Shown here: piece after piece, positions 1-8,444 of the stretch
How the letters are laid out: each line of letters begins with the position of its first letter
Position numbering within the stretch: the stretch's first letter is position 1
Source of the DNA: Streptomyces decoyicus
GTDB taxonomy: Bacteria > Actinomycetota > Actinomycetes > Streptomycetales > Streptomycetaceae
DNA length: 64,000 nt
Direction of reading: 5' to 3'
Assembly (NCBI RefSeq): GCF_019880305.1
Contig: NZ_CP082301.1
Location: 7,130,001-7,194,000 of the forward strand
Translations under genes and position numbers: made by a program
The notes under the pieces: model-generated
The model's input: only the letters and a program-made list of their open reading frames with translations
Database searches by the model: none
What the model was told of the DNA's origin: nothing

Positions 1-3000
1 GACGACCGGACCGGTGAGGCGTCCGAAGCACCGCTCGTGCCACCGGAGCCGCCGGCCACACCTGAGCCTGCTCCCCAGCCTGCGGCGGAGACCGCGTCGC
101 CGCCTGCTGAGACCAGGGCGGAGACCGGCACGCGTGCGCTGCACGAGCGCCTGGCGGGGGGAGCCTCGCGGATTCGGGGTGATGCGGTGGCTGTGCCCCG
201 GGCCGCGGGTCTTCCGCTGTCTCTGGAGGTGACCCGAGCACTGCGGCCGTGGAAGCGACCGTGGCGTCAGGGCCGCCGACATGCGCTGGACATCGAAGCC
301 ACCGTGGAAGGCTATGCGCGCAGCGGAGAGCTCATCCCTGCGTTCACCGCGGCCCCGGAGCGGTGGTTCGATCTGGTGCTCATCGTGGACCGTTCCCCCG
401 CGATGCAGGTGTGGCAGGAGACCATTGCCGACTTCACGGCTGTACTGGATCGGCTGGGGGCGTTCCGTACACTTCAGGTGCGCGATCTCACTGTGGACCG
501 CGGCCTGGAACTGCGGGATCCGCAGGGCAGGCTGACGGGGCCCGGAGAGTTGCGGGCGCCGGGTGGTCGTCGTCTGGTAGTCGTCGTGTCCGATTGTGCC
601 GCTCCGGGGTGGCGCGGGCCTGCGGTCTGGCGGCAGCTACGGGAGTGGTCCGTGACGACGCCGGTCGCGCTGCTGAATCCGCTGCCGACGAAGCTCTGGC
701 GCAGGACCGGCCTGGATCTGCCGACGGTACGGGTTTTTCCCCGTTCGCCCGGCTCGGGGAACTCGAATCTGACGTTCGACACACCGCCGTTGCTGCCGGT
801 TGATCGGGAAAGCGTGGGTGGCGAGTGGTATCCGATTCCCGTGCTGTCGCTGTCCCCCCACTCTCTGGACCGCTGGTCACGCGCGGTGATGCGGGCGGCG
901 CCGGAAGGGTGTGGCGCTGTGCTGGTTCCGCCGAGCGGGCGGACCAGTGGCCGGTTGCGGCGGCCTTCCCGTTCCTCGGGAGCCGACGCACGCGTCGAGG
1001 CCTTCCTCAGGACGGCCACGCCCGCTGCTGCGCGACTCGCTGTGCTGTGCTCGGCCTTCGACCGGCTCGGCATGCGCCTGTTGCGTCTCATCCGCCAGGA
1101 GCTGGTGCCGGAAGCCACGACAGCCGATGTCGCCGAACTCCTCACCAGCGGACTCTTCTCGCTCGGTACCGACGCGGGAGGCACGGTCGAGCTGGACTTG
1201 GCCGAGGCCGTACAGGGTCGGCTGCGGCACGAACTGGCGGAGCACGAGCTGTGGCGGATCAACAGAGCGATCAGCCGCCATGTGTCCTCGCGGGGGGACG
1301 GAGGGGGGCAGCTGCCCTCGGTGGCGTATGCCCCGGAGAGCACGGCCGAGCTGCTGGCGGAGCGTCAGGCGTTCGGGCAGGCGTCCCGCAGGACGCTGGA
1401 ATTGCTGGGGCTGGCTGCGAACGAGGCCTCGACGCTTCAGCCGGCTGAGGCAGGGAGGGGCGTTCCCGCGCAACTCCCCGCGGCTGTCCCTCTCTTGGTG
1501 GGGCGGGAGCGGTCGCACAGGGAACTGGTGCGGTTCCTCACGTCGCCGGGCTCACCCGTGGTGTCGGTGGCGGCACGTGGCGGGCAAGCAGGGGCAGGGA
1601 AAACCACGTTGGCGGTGCATACCGCCCACGCGCTGGCGGAGCACTTTCCGGACGGCCGGCTCTTCGTGGATCTGCGGGGGGCCAGTGCCCGGCCGCTTGC
1701 ACCATCGTCCGTGCTGGCAGGCTTCCTGCGGGCGCTGGGCGTTCCGCCGGAATCCATTCCGGCGAGCGGGGGCGAGCGGTCGGAGCTCTACCGTGCCACC
1801 GTCGCCGGCCGACGTTTGCTGATTCTTTTGGACAACGCCCACGACGCACACCAAGTCCGTCCGTTGTTGCCGGATTCTGATGGCTGTGCAGTGCTCATCA
1901 CCAGCAGGAATGCACTGACGCGCGTCCAGACCCATGCGCTGCAATTGGGCCCGCTGGATGACGCCGACGGGGTGGAACTGCTGCGGTACGTGGCAGGGAG
2001 AGCGGGGACCCTCCTCGCGCCCGACGAGGCTCTGGAGCTGGTCCGAGGCTGTGACGGATGGCCGCTCCCCATTGCCCTGATCGCCAAGTGGATCGCTCTG
2101 GGAGACACGCCTCCGGGGAACCGGATAGCGCTGCGATTGCGAGGCAAGGACCCGGAGATCTCGGCGTTGGACACCGTCCTCCAACTCTGTTTCAGCCGTT
2201 TGGAGCCCGGCCTCCACTCGGACCTGCTCCTTCTCGCCCAGCCCGATGCCGGATACCTCACCATCCAGGAGATCACGGCGCTCCTGGGCACCAGCGCCGA
2301 CGCGGCCGTCGGATCGGTGGAGGTGCTGGTCAGGCGTGGTCTGCTGGAGCACCCGGATGTGGGTCGGAGCCACTTTGGATTTCATGACGCGGTGCGTCGC
2401 TTCGCACGTGTGCAGGCCACGGCACAAGTGCGGTCGGACGCCATGGCACGGCTCCTCGACCACTACAGCAGGGCCGCCGTGAGTGCCTATGCTGCTGCCC
2501 GCCCGGGTGACCGGCTCGCCCAGCGGCTGGGGCTGAGCGCATCCGAGTCCGTCGGACCGCCCGGCACGGACATGGAAGGGCTCCTGGAGCAGTCCCCGAA
2601 TCTGCTGTTCGAGCTGGCGTCAGAGCACGGGCATCCTCAGGACAACATCACCCGGGCCGGCGTGCTTCTGCTTCTCAGGGACCTTGCCGGATCTCCTCAG
2701 CACGCGTCGCAGTACCGCGAAGCGACCCGAGCCGTCATCGAGTCGGCCACCGCGGCATACGCGACATTGAGCCTGGCCCGCGCCCGCGTGGCTCTCGCCC
2801 ACAGTCACTTCGCCGCCGGGCTTTTGGACGAGGCGGAGCGGGAGTTGGCAGACGCGCCGTATGACGTGTTGCCGGACCACGCGACCCTGGGCCTCGTCGA
2901 GCAGCTGCGGGGGGACCTCGCCCAGCAACGAGGTGCAGCGGATTCCGCGATGGAGCACTTCTCACGGGCTCGCTCCATTGCCCGGGAAGAATCAGACCTC

Positions 3001-4635
3001 TTCGCGGAGGCTTCGGCACTCCACAGCCTCGCGCTGCTTCAACTGGAGGCCCGGTCAGTCAACGATGCGATCGGCACGGCCGAGCGCGCCCTCGTGATGT
3101 GCCAAGAACTGGGCGCGTCATCGATGGCCGCCCGCCTGCACCACCTGATCGGCAAGGCGTGGCACGACCTCGGGGACCACCAGCGGGCAGCCGAGAGCCG
3201 CGAGAATTCCCTGCGGTTGTCCCAAGCTACCGGCAGCCGGGGCCGGCAGGGCTTGACTCTGCCGCGGAGGGCAGAGAGCACGCGGGCTGCGAGCAGCGCC
3301 GTGCAGCCACGCGACGCTGCCCGGGAAGGTCGTGACCTGACCGACGCGAACGGTCCAACAGGCCGCCGCCGGCCCGTACTTGGCCATGCCATTGCTGCAT
3401 TGAGCCAGGGGGGCGGTACCCCCCGGGAACAGTTCGTGCTGCTGGACGAGCAGCGAGTGGCGTACGAGTCGGTGCGCGACGCGGTCCGTCAGGCGCGACG
3501 CGCGGATGGCAAGGAAGTGGTCGTGGTCACCGGTGGCCCGGGGTCAGGGAAGAGCGTGATCGCGCTCTCCTTGCTCGGTGACCTCTATCGGCAGGGAATC
3601 CCGGTGCTGCATGCGACCGGGTCCCGTGCTGTGACCACGACGATGCGCACGGTGGCCGGCGCCCACAAACGGGAAGTCCGAAACCTCTTCAGGTACTTCA
3701 ACGGCTTCGCGTCCGCCGAGAGCAACGGCCTGGATGTACTCATCTGCGACGAGGCGCATGGGATCCGCGAGAGTTCCGTAACTCGCTTTACCCCGGCTTC
3801 GCAGCGGACCGGCAAGAGGCAGATCGACGAGCTGATCGACGCAGCAAGGGTCCCGGTCTTCCTGCTCGATGAGCACCAACTCGTCCGGCCGGGCGAGGTA
3901 GGGACAGTCGAGAACATCAGGGCGGCTGCGGCGGCCAAGGGGCTGAAGTCCCGGATGGTGTCGCTGGACGGCCAGTTCCGCTGCGGCAGCAGCGAGGCAT
4001 ACCTGCGGTGGGTGGCACGGCTGCTCGGGCTGGAGGGCGACGGGCCCGTGGAGTGGGAGCCGGACGGCAAGATGCAGCTGGCCGTGGCGGATTCGCCGTG
4101 GGAGCTGGAGGCGTACCTGGAGGGTTGCCGTGCTCAGGGATACGCAGCCCGGATGACCGCCGGGTTCTGCTGGAGGTGGACAACAACGATCGAGTCCGGG
4201 GATTTGCTCCCGCTCGACGTGCGGATCGGCGAGTGGGCGCGCCCCTGGAATGTCTCCGGGGACCGTAGGGTGGCCGGTGCTCCGCCGGGAGCGCTGTGGG
4301 CGACCGACCCGGCGGGCTTCGGCCAGGTGGGCACTGTGTATGCGGCACAGGGTTTCGAGTATGACTGGGGCGGCGTGATCATCGGTCCTGATCTGGTGTG
4401 GCGTGGCGAAAAGTGGGTCACGGACCGTAGGGCTTCGAAGGACCCGGTGTTCACCAGGGCCACGGCGGACGCGGAAGTGGACCGGTTCATTCGGAACAGG
4501 TACAAGGTGCTGTTGACGCGCGGCATGGTCGGCACAGTCATCTACTCGACGGATGCCGAGACGCGCGCGAAACTGCATGAGTTGGCGGGCGGGGCCGGGA
4601 CGCCGCGGCCTGCGCAAGAGGCCCACCACAGGTGA
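1..4635 (+). CDS. SAV_2336/vWA-like + NB-ARC + TPR + DUF2075 helicase fusion (5' partial)
   Basis: The frame is open from base 1, so the gene starts left of the window; the GTG at 37 lies in a Pro/Ala/Glu linker and is probably internal. Numbering from that GTG, residues about 85-430 resemble the SAV_2336 family, with a vWA-like strand LVLIVDRSPAMQ near 112-123. An NB-ARC/AfsR-type ATPase follows: Walker A GQAGAGKT near 515-522, Walker B-like LLILLDN near 593-599 and the sensor ITSRN. TPR-like helices fill about 905-1065. From 1129 to the end lies a second NTPase of the DUF2075/Schlafen group 3 helicase type, with GGPGSGKS (1166-1173), a DEAH box (1238-1241) and the late motif YAAQGFEYD. STAND proteins are ATP-driven switches whose repeats sense and whose terminal domains act. 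Here a helicase-like module sits in the effector position. A role in defence or signalling is inference. Two separate P-loops in one chain is the odd feature. Confidence 0.85.
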   Translation, partial: DDRTGEASEAPLVPPEPPATPEPAPQPAAETASPPAETRAETGTRALHERLAGGASRIRGDAVAVPRAAGLPLSLEVTRALRPWKRPWRQGRRHALDIEATVEGYARSGELIPAFTAAPERWFDLVLIVDRSPAMQVWQETIADFTAVLDRLGAFRTLQVRDLTVDRGLELRDPQGRLTGPGELRAPGGRRLVVVVSDCAAPGWRGPAVWRQLREWSVTTPVALLNPLPTKLWRRTGLDLPTVRVFPRSPGSGNSNLTFDTPPLLPVDRESVGGEWYPIPVLSLSPHSLDRWSRAVMRAAPEGCGAVLVPPSGRTSGRLRRPSRSSGADARVEAFLRTATPAAARLAVLCSAFDRLGMRLLRLIRQELVPEATTADVAELLTSGLFSLGTDAGGTVELDLAEAVQGRLRHELAEHELWRINRAISRHVSSRGDGGGQLPSVAYAPESTAELLAERQAFGQASRRTLELLGLAANEASTLQPAEAGRGVPAQLPAAVPLLVGRERSHRELVRFLTSPGSPVVSVAARGGQAGAGKTTLAVHTAHALAEHFPDGRLFVDLRGASARPLAPSSVLAGFLRALGVPPESIPASGGERSELYRATVAGRRLLILLDNAHDAHQVRPLLPDSDGCAVLITSRNALTRVQTHALQLGPLDDADGVELLRYVAGRAGTLLAPDEALELVRGCDGWPLPIALIAKWIALGDTPPGNRIALRLRGKDPEISALDTVLQLCFSRLEPGLHSDLLLLAQPDAGYLTIQEITALLGTSADAAVGSVEVLVRRGLLEHPDVGRSHFGFHDAVRRFARVQATAQVRSDAMARLLDHYSRAAVSAYAAARPGDRLAQRLGLSASESVGPPGTDMEGLLEQSPNLLFELASEHGHPQDNITRAGVLLLLRDLAGSPQHASQYREATRAVIESATAAYATLSLARARVALAHSHFAAGLLDEAERELADAPYDVLPDHATLGLVEQLRGDLAQQRGAADSAMEHFSRARSIAREESDLFAEASALHSLALLQLEARSVNDAIGTAERALVMCQELGASSMAARLHHLIGKAWHDLGDHQRAAESRENSLRLSQATGSRGRQGLTLPRRAESTRAASSAVQPRDAAREGRDLTDANGPTGRRRPVLGHAIAALSQGGGTPREQFVLLDEQRVAYESVRDAVRQARRADGKEVVVVTGGPGSGKSVIALSLLGDLYRQGIPVLHATGSRAVTTTMRTVAGAHKREVRNLFRYFNGFASAESNGLDVLICDEAHGIRESSVTRFTPASQRTGKRQIDELIDAARVPVFLLDEHQLVRPGEVGTVENIRAAAAAKGLKSRMVSLDGQFRCGSSEAYLRWVARLLGLEGDGPVEWEPDGKMQLAVADSPWELEAYLEGCRAQGYAARMTAGFCWRWTTTIESGDLLPLDVRIGEWARPWNVSGDRRVAGAPPGALWATDPAGFGQVGTVYAAQGFEYDWGGVIIGPDLVWRGEKWVTDRRASKDPVFTRATADAEVDRFIRNRYKVLLTRGMVGTVIYSTDAETRAKLHELAGGAGTPRPAQEAHHR

Positions 4636-4723
4636 TCGCCTTCTCTGATGTCCTGGCCCCTGATTCGTCTTTGGATGCTCGGGCACCCCGGCCTCTTGCC
4701 TCCCCACGTGCCGGCACGGCCGC

Positions 4724-4948
4724 TCACAACTGCTGTTGTGCGGCGCCGGGCGGGAGATGGCAGGGCAGGTTCACCCGCAGCACCATGTGCTGTGCGGAGT
4801 CGACCGCGGTCTCCGCGGAGACCGCGTATGCCGTGCGGTCGTTCGTCATGTCCCGCAGAACCGCCGGCTTGGCCACGAGAGGGTCGGCGGCGTGCGCGGC
4901 GGTCGCAGCTCCGAGGGCTTGACGTTCACGGGTTCCGGCACCGTCGGC
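4724..4948 (-). pseudogene. possible truncated coding remnant, unknown
   Basis: On the - strand a frame is open for 75 codons, ending in TGA at 4724-4726, with no clear start codon or ribosome binding site. The peptide has ordinary protein composition, including VAKPAVLRDMTNDRTAYAV and a C-terminal MVLRVNLP, unlike the Arg/Pro-rich antisense frames around it. It may be the 3' end of a decayed gene. No family was recognised and it may not be coding. Confidence 0.25.
4805..4826. repeat. perfect 22-bp palindrome
   Basis: The core GCGGTCTCCGCGGAGACCGC (4806-4825) equals its own reverse complement, and the flanking C/G pair extends it to 22 bp. It lies in the gap between the STAND gene and the MFS gene and could be a dimeric regulator site or part of a termination structure. 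Confidence 0.5.
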
Positions 4949-4958
4949 TCAACTTCGG

Positions 4959-6221
4959 CTAGGGGAAGTGGCGGCCGGGCCTGTTCGGCTCAAGGGTTTG
5001 AGGTGGGTGCAATGGCGTGTTGGGGGGCGGGGGCGGGGCCGTCATGGTTTCGGGCATCTCGGGTTCGTGCAGGGTGCGCAGCAGCAGCCATCCCAGGGCG
5101 GGGAAGGCGATGAGCGGGGTGAGTGCGGTCTGGAGGGAGGTGGCGTCGGCGGCGGCGCCGATGAGGGGGCTCGCGAGGCCGCCGACGCTGACGGTCAGGC
5201 CCAGGGTGACGCCGCCGGCGGTGCCGACGTGGCGGGGCAGATAGTCCTGGCCGAGGGTCACGTGCAGGGAGAAGGGCACGTACAGGCCGGCCGAGGTCAG
5301 GGCGGTGAACAGGTACAGGAGCGGGCCGGGGACCAGGACCGTGCCGGCGACGGCGGGAAGGGTCAGGGCGTAGGACCAGCGCACCACCGCGATACGGCCG
5401 TAGCGGGTGGCGAGCCGTCCTCCGGCGACGGTGCCGACCGCGCCGCCCAGGTAGAGCACGAACAGGGCCGCGGTGCCCGCGACGTCGCCGCCTCCGGTGC
5501 GCTGGCGGGCGTACAGGGAGATGAAGGCGCTCAGCCCGACGAAGACGATCGAGCGGCACACGATGGCTCCGGACATCGTGAGGAAGGCCCGCCAGTCGTC
5601 CTTGCCCGCCCGACGGGCCGCGGCCGACGCGGTGGCTGCGGCCGTGACGGTGCCGTTGACGGTCCGCAGCGCGGCCCCACACAGGGCGGCGCCGGCCAGG
5701 GCCGGGACGACCAGCAGCGGGGAGGCGCGCAGGCCGCCGGTGGCGATGACGGCGGAGACCATCAGCGGGGCGGCCGCGAAGCCGATGTTGCCGCCGAGGG
5801 AGAACAGGCCCATGGCGTTGTGGCTGCCGCGGCTTGCGATCCGGGCGATCCGGGCGGCCTCGGGGTGGTAGGCGGCCACTCCGATCCCGGAGACGGCGAC
5901 GACGGCCAGGGTCAGCGCATAGGAACCGCTGAGGCCGCTGAGCGCGACGCCGACGCCTCCCGCCAGGGTGCTCACCGGCAGCAGCCAGGGCATGGGCCAT
6001 CTATCGGTGAGTGCGCCGAACAGCGGCTGCGCCACCGAGGAGAGCAGGGACGCGGCGAGCACGATGCCGGAGGCCGCGGCGTAGGTATAGGCCCGCTCGG
6101 TGAGGAAGAACGGCACGAGGGCGGCCACGGCGCCCTGGTAGATGTCCACGCAGGCGTGTCCCAGGGACAGCAGCCTGATGGATTTTCCGGTGGACGGAGC
6201 TGGGGGCTGGTTGGTTGACAC
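4959..6221 (-). CDS. MFS exporter, fosmidomycin-resistance (Fsr)-like
   Basis: A 420-residue polytopic membrane protein of the major facilitator superfamily, with about 12 hydrophobic segments. The segment GVAAYHPEAARIARIASRG followed by LGGNIGFA matches the signature region of Fsr-type exporters, in which an HPE-x-R motif follows TM4. The conserved loop after TM2 reads FGALTDRWP. The likely role is proton-driven export of a drug or metabolite at the cytoplasmic membrane. Translation appears to begin at GTG 6221, inside an inverted repeat shared with the divergent AraC-type gene, so that regulator probably controls it. The substrate cannot be read from sequence; resistance to fosmidomycin itself is only a family analogy. 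Confidence 0.88.
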   Translation of the reverse strand: MSTNQPPAPSTGKSIRLLSLGHACVDIYQGAVAALVPFFLTERAYTYAAASGIVLAASLLSSVAQPLFGALTDRWPMPWLLPVSTLAGGVGVALSGLSGSYALTLAVVAVSGIGVAAYHPEAARIARIASRGSHNAMGLFSLGGNIGFAAAPLMVSAVIATGGLRASPLLVVPALAGAALCGAALRTVNGTVTAAATASAAARRAGKDDWRAFLTMSGAIVCRSIVFVGLSAFISLYARQRTGGGDVAGTAALFVLYLGGAVGTVAGGRLATRYGRIAVVRWSYALTLPAVAGTVLVPGPLLYLFTALTSAGLYVPFSLHVTLGQDYLPRHVGTAGGVTLGLTVSVGGLASPLIGAAADATSLQTALTPLIAFPALGWLLLRTLHEPEMPETMTAPPPPPNTPLHPPQTLEPNRPGRHFP

Positions 6222-6235
6222 CCCTCGATCGTCAA
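6215..6235. promoter_or_regulatory. inverted repeat in the divergent MFS/AraC promoter
   Basis: TTGAC (6215-6219), 11 bases, GTCAA (6231-6235). It covers the MFS start codon and lies about 40 bp upstream of the AraC-type start, where a regulator could block both genes. TTGACA at 6215-6220 could also act as a -35 element toward the regulator. Confidence 0.4.
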
Positions 6236-6274
6236 GGCCTGCCGGATGTCTCGCTTCCGATAAAGTGCCAAGGT

Positions 6275-7021
6275 ATGCCGAATATCCGCCACACCCCTGC
6301 CGCGCCGACCCACACGCTGGCCCTGGCGGCCGGCGAACGCATCGAGGCCCACCGTCATGACAACCACCAGATCGTCTATGCGGGCTCCGGTGTTCTGGCC
6401 GTCACCACCGATGCCGGAACGTGGTTCGCCCCCGGTACCCGCGCCATCTGGGTCCCCGCCGGAACCGTCCACGCCCACCGCGCTTACGGCCACCTCGACC
6501 TGCACACCCTCGGGCTGCCCGTCGGCGACAACCCCCTGCGGCTGGACGCGCCCACCGTCCTGGCCGTCAGTTCCCTCCTGCGCGAGCTGATCCTCGCCTA
6601 CACCCGCGACCCCGCCGACGACAGCCCCGAACGCCACCGCCTGCGCGCGGTCCTGCTCGACCAGCTCCGCGCCTCGCCTCAACAGCCCGTGCAGCTGCCC
6701 GCGCCCACCGATCCGCGCCTGGCCGCCGCCTGCGCCCTCCTGCACGACAACCCCGCCGACCCCCGCACCCTCGCCGAGCTCGGCGCCCACACACATACCG
6801 GGGAGCGCACCCTCAGCCGCCTCTTTCGCTCCGAACTCGGTATGACCTTCCCCCAGTGGCGCACCCAACTGCGCCTCTACCACGCCCTGAAGATGCTGGC
6901 CGACGGCACTCCCGTCACCACCGTCGCCCACCGCTGCGGATGGTCCTCCACCAGCGCCTTCATCGACGTCTTCCGCCGCGCCTACGGATACACCCCCGGC
7001 GCCCACAACCGCCGCGGGTAG
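6275..7021 (+). CDS. AraC-family transcriptional regulator with cupin sensor
   Basis: This 248-residue protein begins with a cupin-like beta-barrel (about residues 10-95; HRHDNHQIVYAGSG contains the His-x-His pair typical of AraC N-terminal cupins). It ends in a double helix-turn-helix domain (about 155-248), with RTLSRLFRSELGMTFPQW and a terminal segment WSSTSAFIDVFRRAYGYTP that is canonical for AraC/XylS proteins. The ATG at 6275 is preferred over a TTG at 6215 because homology to cupins begins just after it. It is divergent from the Fsr-like exporter with about 50 bp between starts, the usual arrangement for a local regulator of an efflux gene. The ligand is unknown. Confidence 0.9.
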   Translation: MPNIRHTPAAPTHTLALAAGERIEAHRHDNHQIVYAGSGVLAVTTDAGTWFAPGTRAIWVPAGTVHAHRAYGHLDLHTLGLPVGDNPLRLDAPTVLAVSSLLRELILAYTRDPADDSPERHRLRAVLLDQLRASPQQPVQLPAPTDPRLAAACALLHDNPADPRTLAELGAHTHTGERTLSRLFRSELGMTFPQWRTQLRLYHALKMLADGTPVTTVAHRCGWSSTSAFIDVFRRAYGYTPGAHNRRG

Positions 7022-7267
7022 CGGTGCGGGTGGCCGTGACGCCGCTCCCCGCGGAACGGCGGGCCACGTCCGCGTCGCGCACCCCGGAGCCGCCCGGGGA
7101 GAGCACGCACGGCCCGACGGACCTCGTCACTCAACTCCTGGTTAAGCCGGGTGATCCCTACTGTCCGTAAGTGGACTGGTGCACCGTGTTCCCTCCGTGA
7201 CAGGATGAGGGCGGCGATTCAGGGGCCTTAACTGTTCGTTGGGGTCGATCGATGGGGGACGGTGGGC

Positions 7268-7753
7268 ATGGGCGTGGGGGGCGACGGCCGGTCCGAGGGG
7301 ACGGGCAGCACGCTCGCGGAGCGGCTCAACCATCTCTTCGCGAACATGCATCCGCCCGGGGCGCCGTACACCAACGCCTCTGTGGCCGACGAGATCAGCG
7401 CCGGGGACGAGGAGTACGGCGGGGTCAAGGTCACCGAGCAGTATCTGTCGATGCTGCGCAACGGCAGGCGTACGAATCCCAGCCCGGAACTGCTGCGCGC
7501 GCTGGCCAAGTTCTTTGCCGTACCGGGTGGTTATCTGCTGGGGGACCTCTCGCAGCCGCAGGCCGAGCGGGTGGAGGAAGAGGTCCGCTTCCTCGCCGCC
7601 ATGCGGGACCAGCGGGTGCGTGCCATCGCGCTGCGCTCCGTCGGGCTGCCGCCGGAGGTGCAGGACAGTCTGACGACGATCATCTCCCAGTTCCGGCAGC
7701 AGATGAATCTGCCGGCCGACCCGCCGGAGCCGGGCGGTGACCGGAGTGAGTGA
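7268..7753 (+). CDS. XRE-family HTH regulator of the ImmA/DUF6545 cassette
   Basis: A 161-residue cytoplasmic protein. Residues about 10-85 (LAERLNHLFANM through EQYLSMLRNGRRTNPSPELLRALAKFF) form a Cro/C1-type helix-turn-helix of the Streptomyces subtype that recurs beside ImmA/IrrE-like peptidases and DUF6545 membrane proteins. The C-terminal third is predicted helical and may hold the dimerisation or protease-target region. The ATG at 7268 has a purine-rich GGGGGA eight bases upstream; GTG 7262 is an alternative. Its 3' end overlaps the next gene by 17 bp, so translation is probably coupled. By analogy with ImmR/DdrO pairs it may be the substrate of the neighbouring peptidase; that is inference. 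Confidence 0.8.
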   Translation: MGVGGDGRSEGTGSTLAERLNHLFANMHPPGAPYTNASVADEISAGDEEYGGVKVTEQYLSMLRNGRRTNPSPELLRALAKFFAVPGGYLLGDLSQPQAERVEEEVRFLAAMRDQRVRAIALRSVGLPPEVQDSLTTIISQFRQQMNLPADPPEPGGDRSE

Positions 7754-8444
7754 CCTGATGCGGACCGCTGAGCGCGGCCAGATTTTCGCTTCCTGGCAGC
7801 GGGCCGGACACGAGGACGGGACGAGCATGCGAGTGGGGCAGATACGCAGGCGGTGCAAGCGGCTCATCAAGGAGCTGGCGCTGCCCGCCGCAACCGATCT
7901 GCGCGGGATGTGCGACATCGTCGCCGCACGTGTGGCGCGGCCCGTCCATCTGGTGCCGATGAGCCTGGGCGGAGTGGTCTCGGGGATGACGGCCGTCACC
8001 GACGACGGCTACTGGGTCTTCTACGAGCTCAAGACCTCACCCTGGCACCAGGCCCACATCGTGCTGCACGAACTGAGCCATCTCCTGCTGGGGCACGGCC
8101 AGGACCCGGCGGTCACCGAGGACGCCCTGAAGCTGTGGACGCCCTCGGTCGATGTCGCCACGGCCATGCGGCGCATGGGCCTGACCATGGGCTTCGCCCG
8201 GCACCACGGCTATGACAACCTCGCCGAGCGGGAGACCGAAGTGCTCGGCACGCTGCTGATGGAGCGGGTGGCGCCGTCCGCGGCAGAGCGTGAACTCCCC
8301 CTGGAGGGACAGGCGGCCGAGCTGGCGGCGACGCTCGGGCCCGCGCTCCAGCACCTCCGGCGCCGGCAGGAGACGACGTCCGGCGACCACGGTTCCGACG
8401 GGGACGGTGCGGCCGCCGCGGAGGACGGGAGCCCGCGTGTTTGA
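7737..8444 (+). CDS. ImmA/IrrE-like zinc metallopeptidase
   Basis: The 235-residue product carries HELSHLLLGH at residues 111-120. This HExxH zinc motif, with a third candidate ligand downstream, is the hallmark of the ImmA/IrrE (DUF955) family. Characterised members cleave a partner XRE repressor to release a stress or mobile-element response. The preceding strand VVSGMTAVTDDGYWVFYE fits the family fold. GTG 7737 overlaps the XRE gene; ATG 7827 (MRVGQIRRRCKRL) is a serious alternative start, since homology to this family begins near there. Annotation pipelines often call such Streptomyces proteins 'toxin component', but no toxin fold is visible. The 3' end overlaps the DUF6545 gene by 8 bp, making a three-gene translational unit. 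Confidence 0.82.
   Translation: MTGVSDLMRTAERGQIFASWQRAGHEDGTSMRVGQIRRRCKRLIKELALPAATDLRGMCDIVAARVARPVHLVPMSLGGVVSGMTAVTDDGYWVFYELKTSPWHQAHIVLHELSHLLLGHGQDPAVTEDALKLWTPSVDVATAMRRMGLTMGFARHHGYDNLAERETEVLGTLLMERVAPSAAERELPLEGQAAELAATLGPALQHLRRRQETTSGDHGSDGDGAAAAEDGSPRV

Larger units (their letters stand above)
4636..4958. other. 323-bp intergenic region, possible gene remnant
   Basis: No well-supported gene. It holds a small hairpin (CACAAC/GTTGTG, 4725-4740), a perfect 22-bp palindrome at 4805-4826, and a 75-codon open frame on the - strand described separately. Confidence 0.4.

Noticed and set aside
4632..4962. + strand small frames after the giant STAND gene
   Set aside because: Two overlapping frames with no ribosome binding site; one overlaps the stop of the preceding gene and both are Arg/Ala-rich.
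4968..6218. Long + strand frame (about 416 codons) opposite the Fsr-like MFS gene
   Set aside because: Gly/Arg/Asp-rich translation with no domain; a GC-rich shadow of a clear membrane protein.
7268..8444. Classic toxin-antitoxin module
   Set aside because: No toxin fold is visible; the second gene has an HExxH peptidase motif, so a regulator-protease pair fits better.
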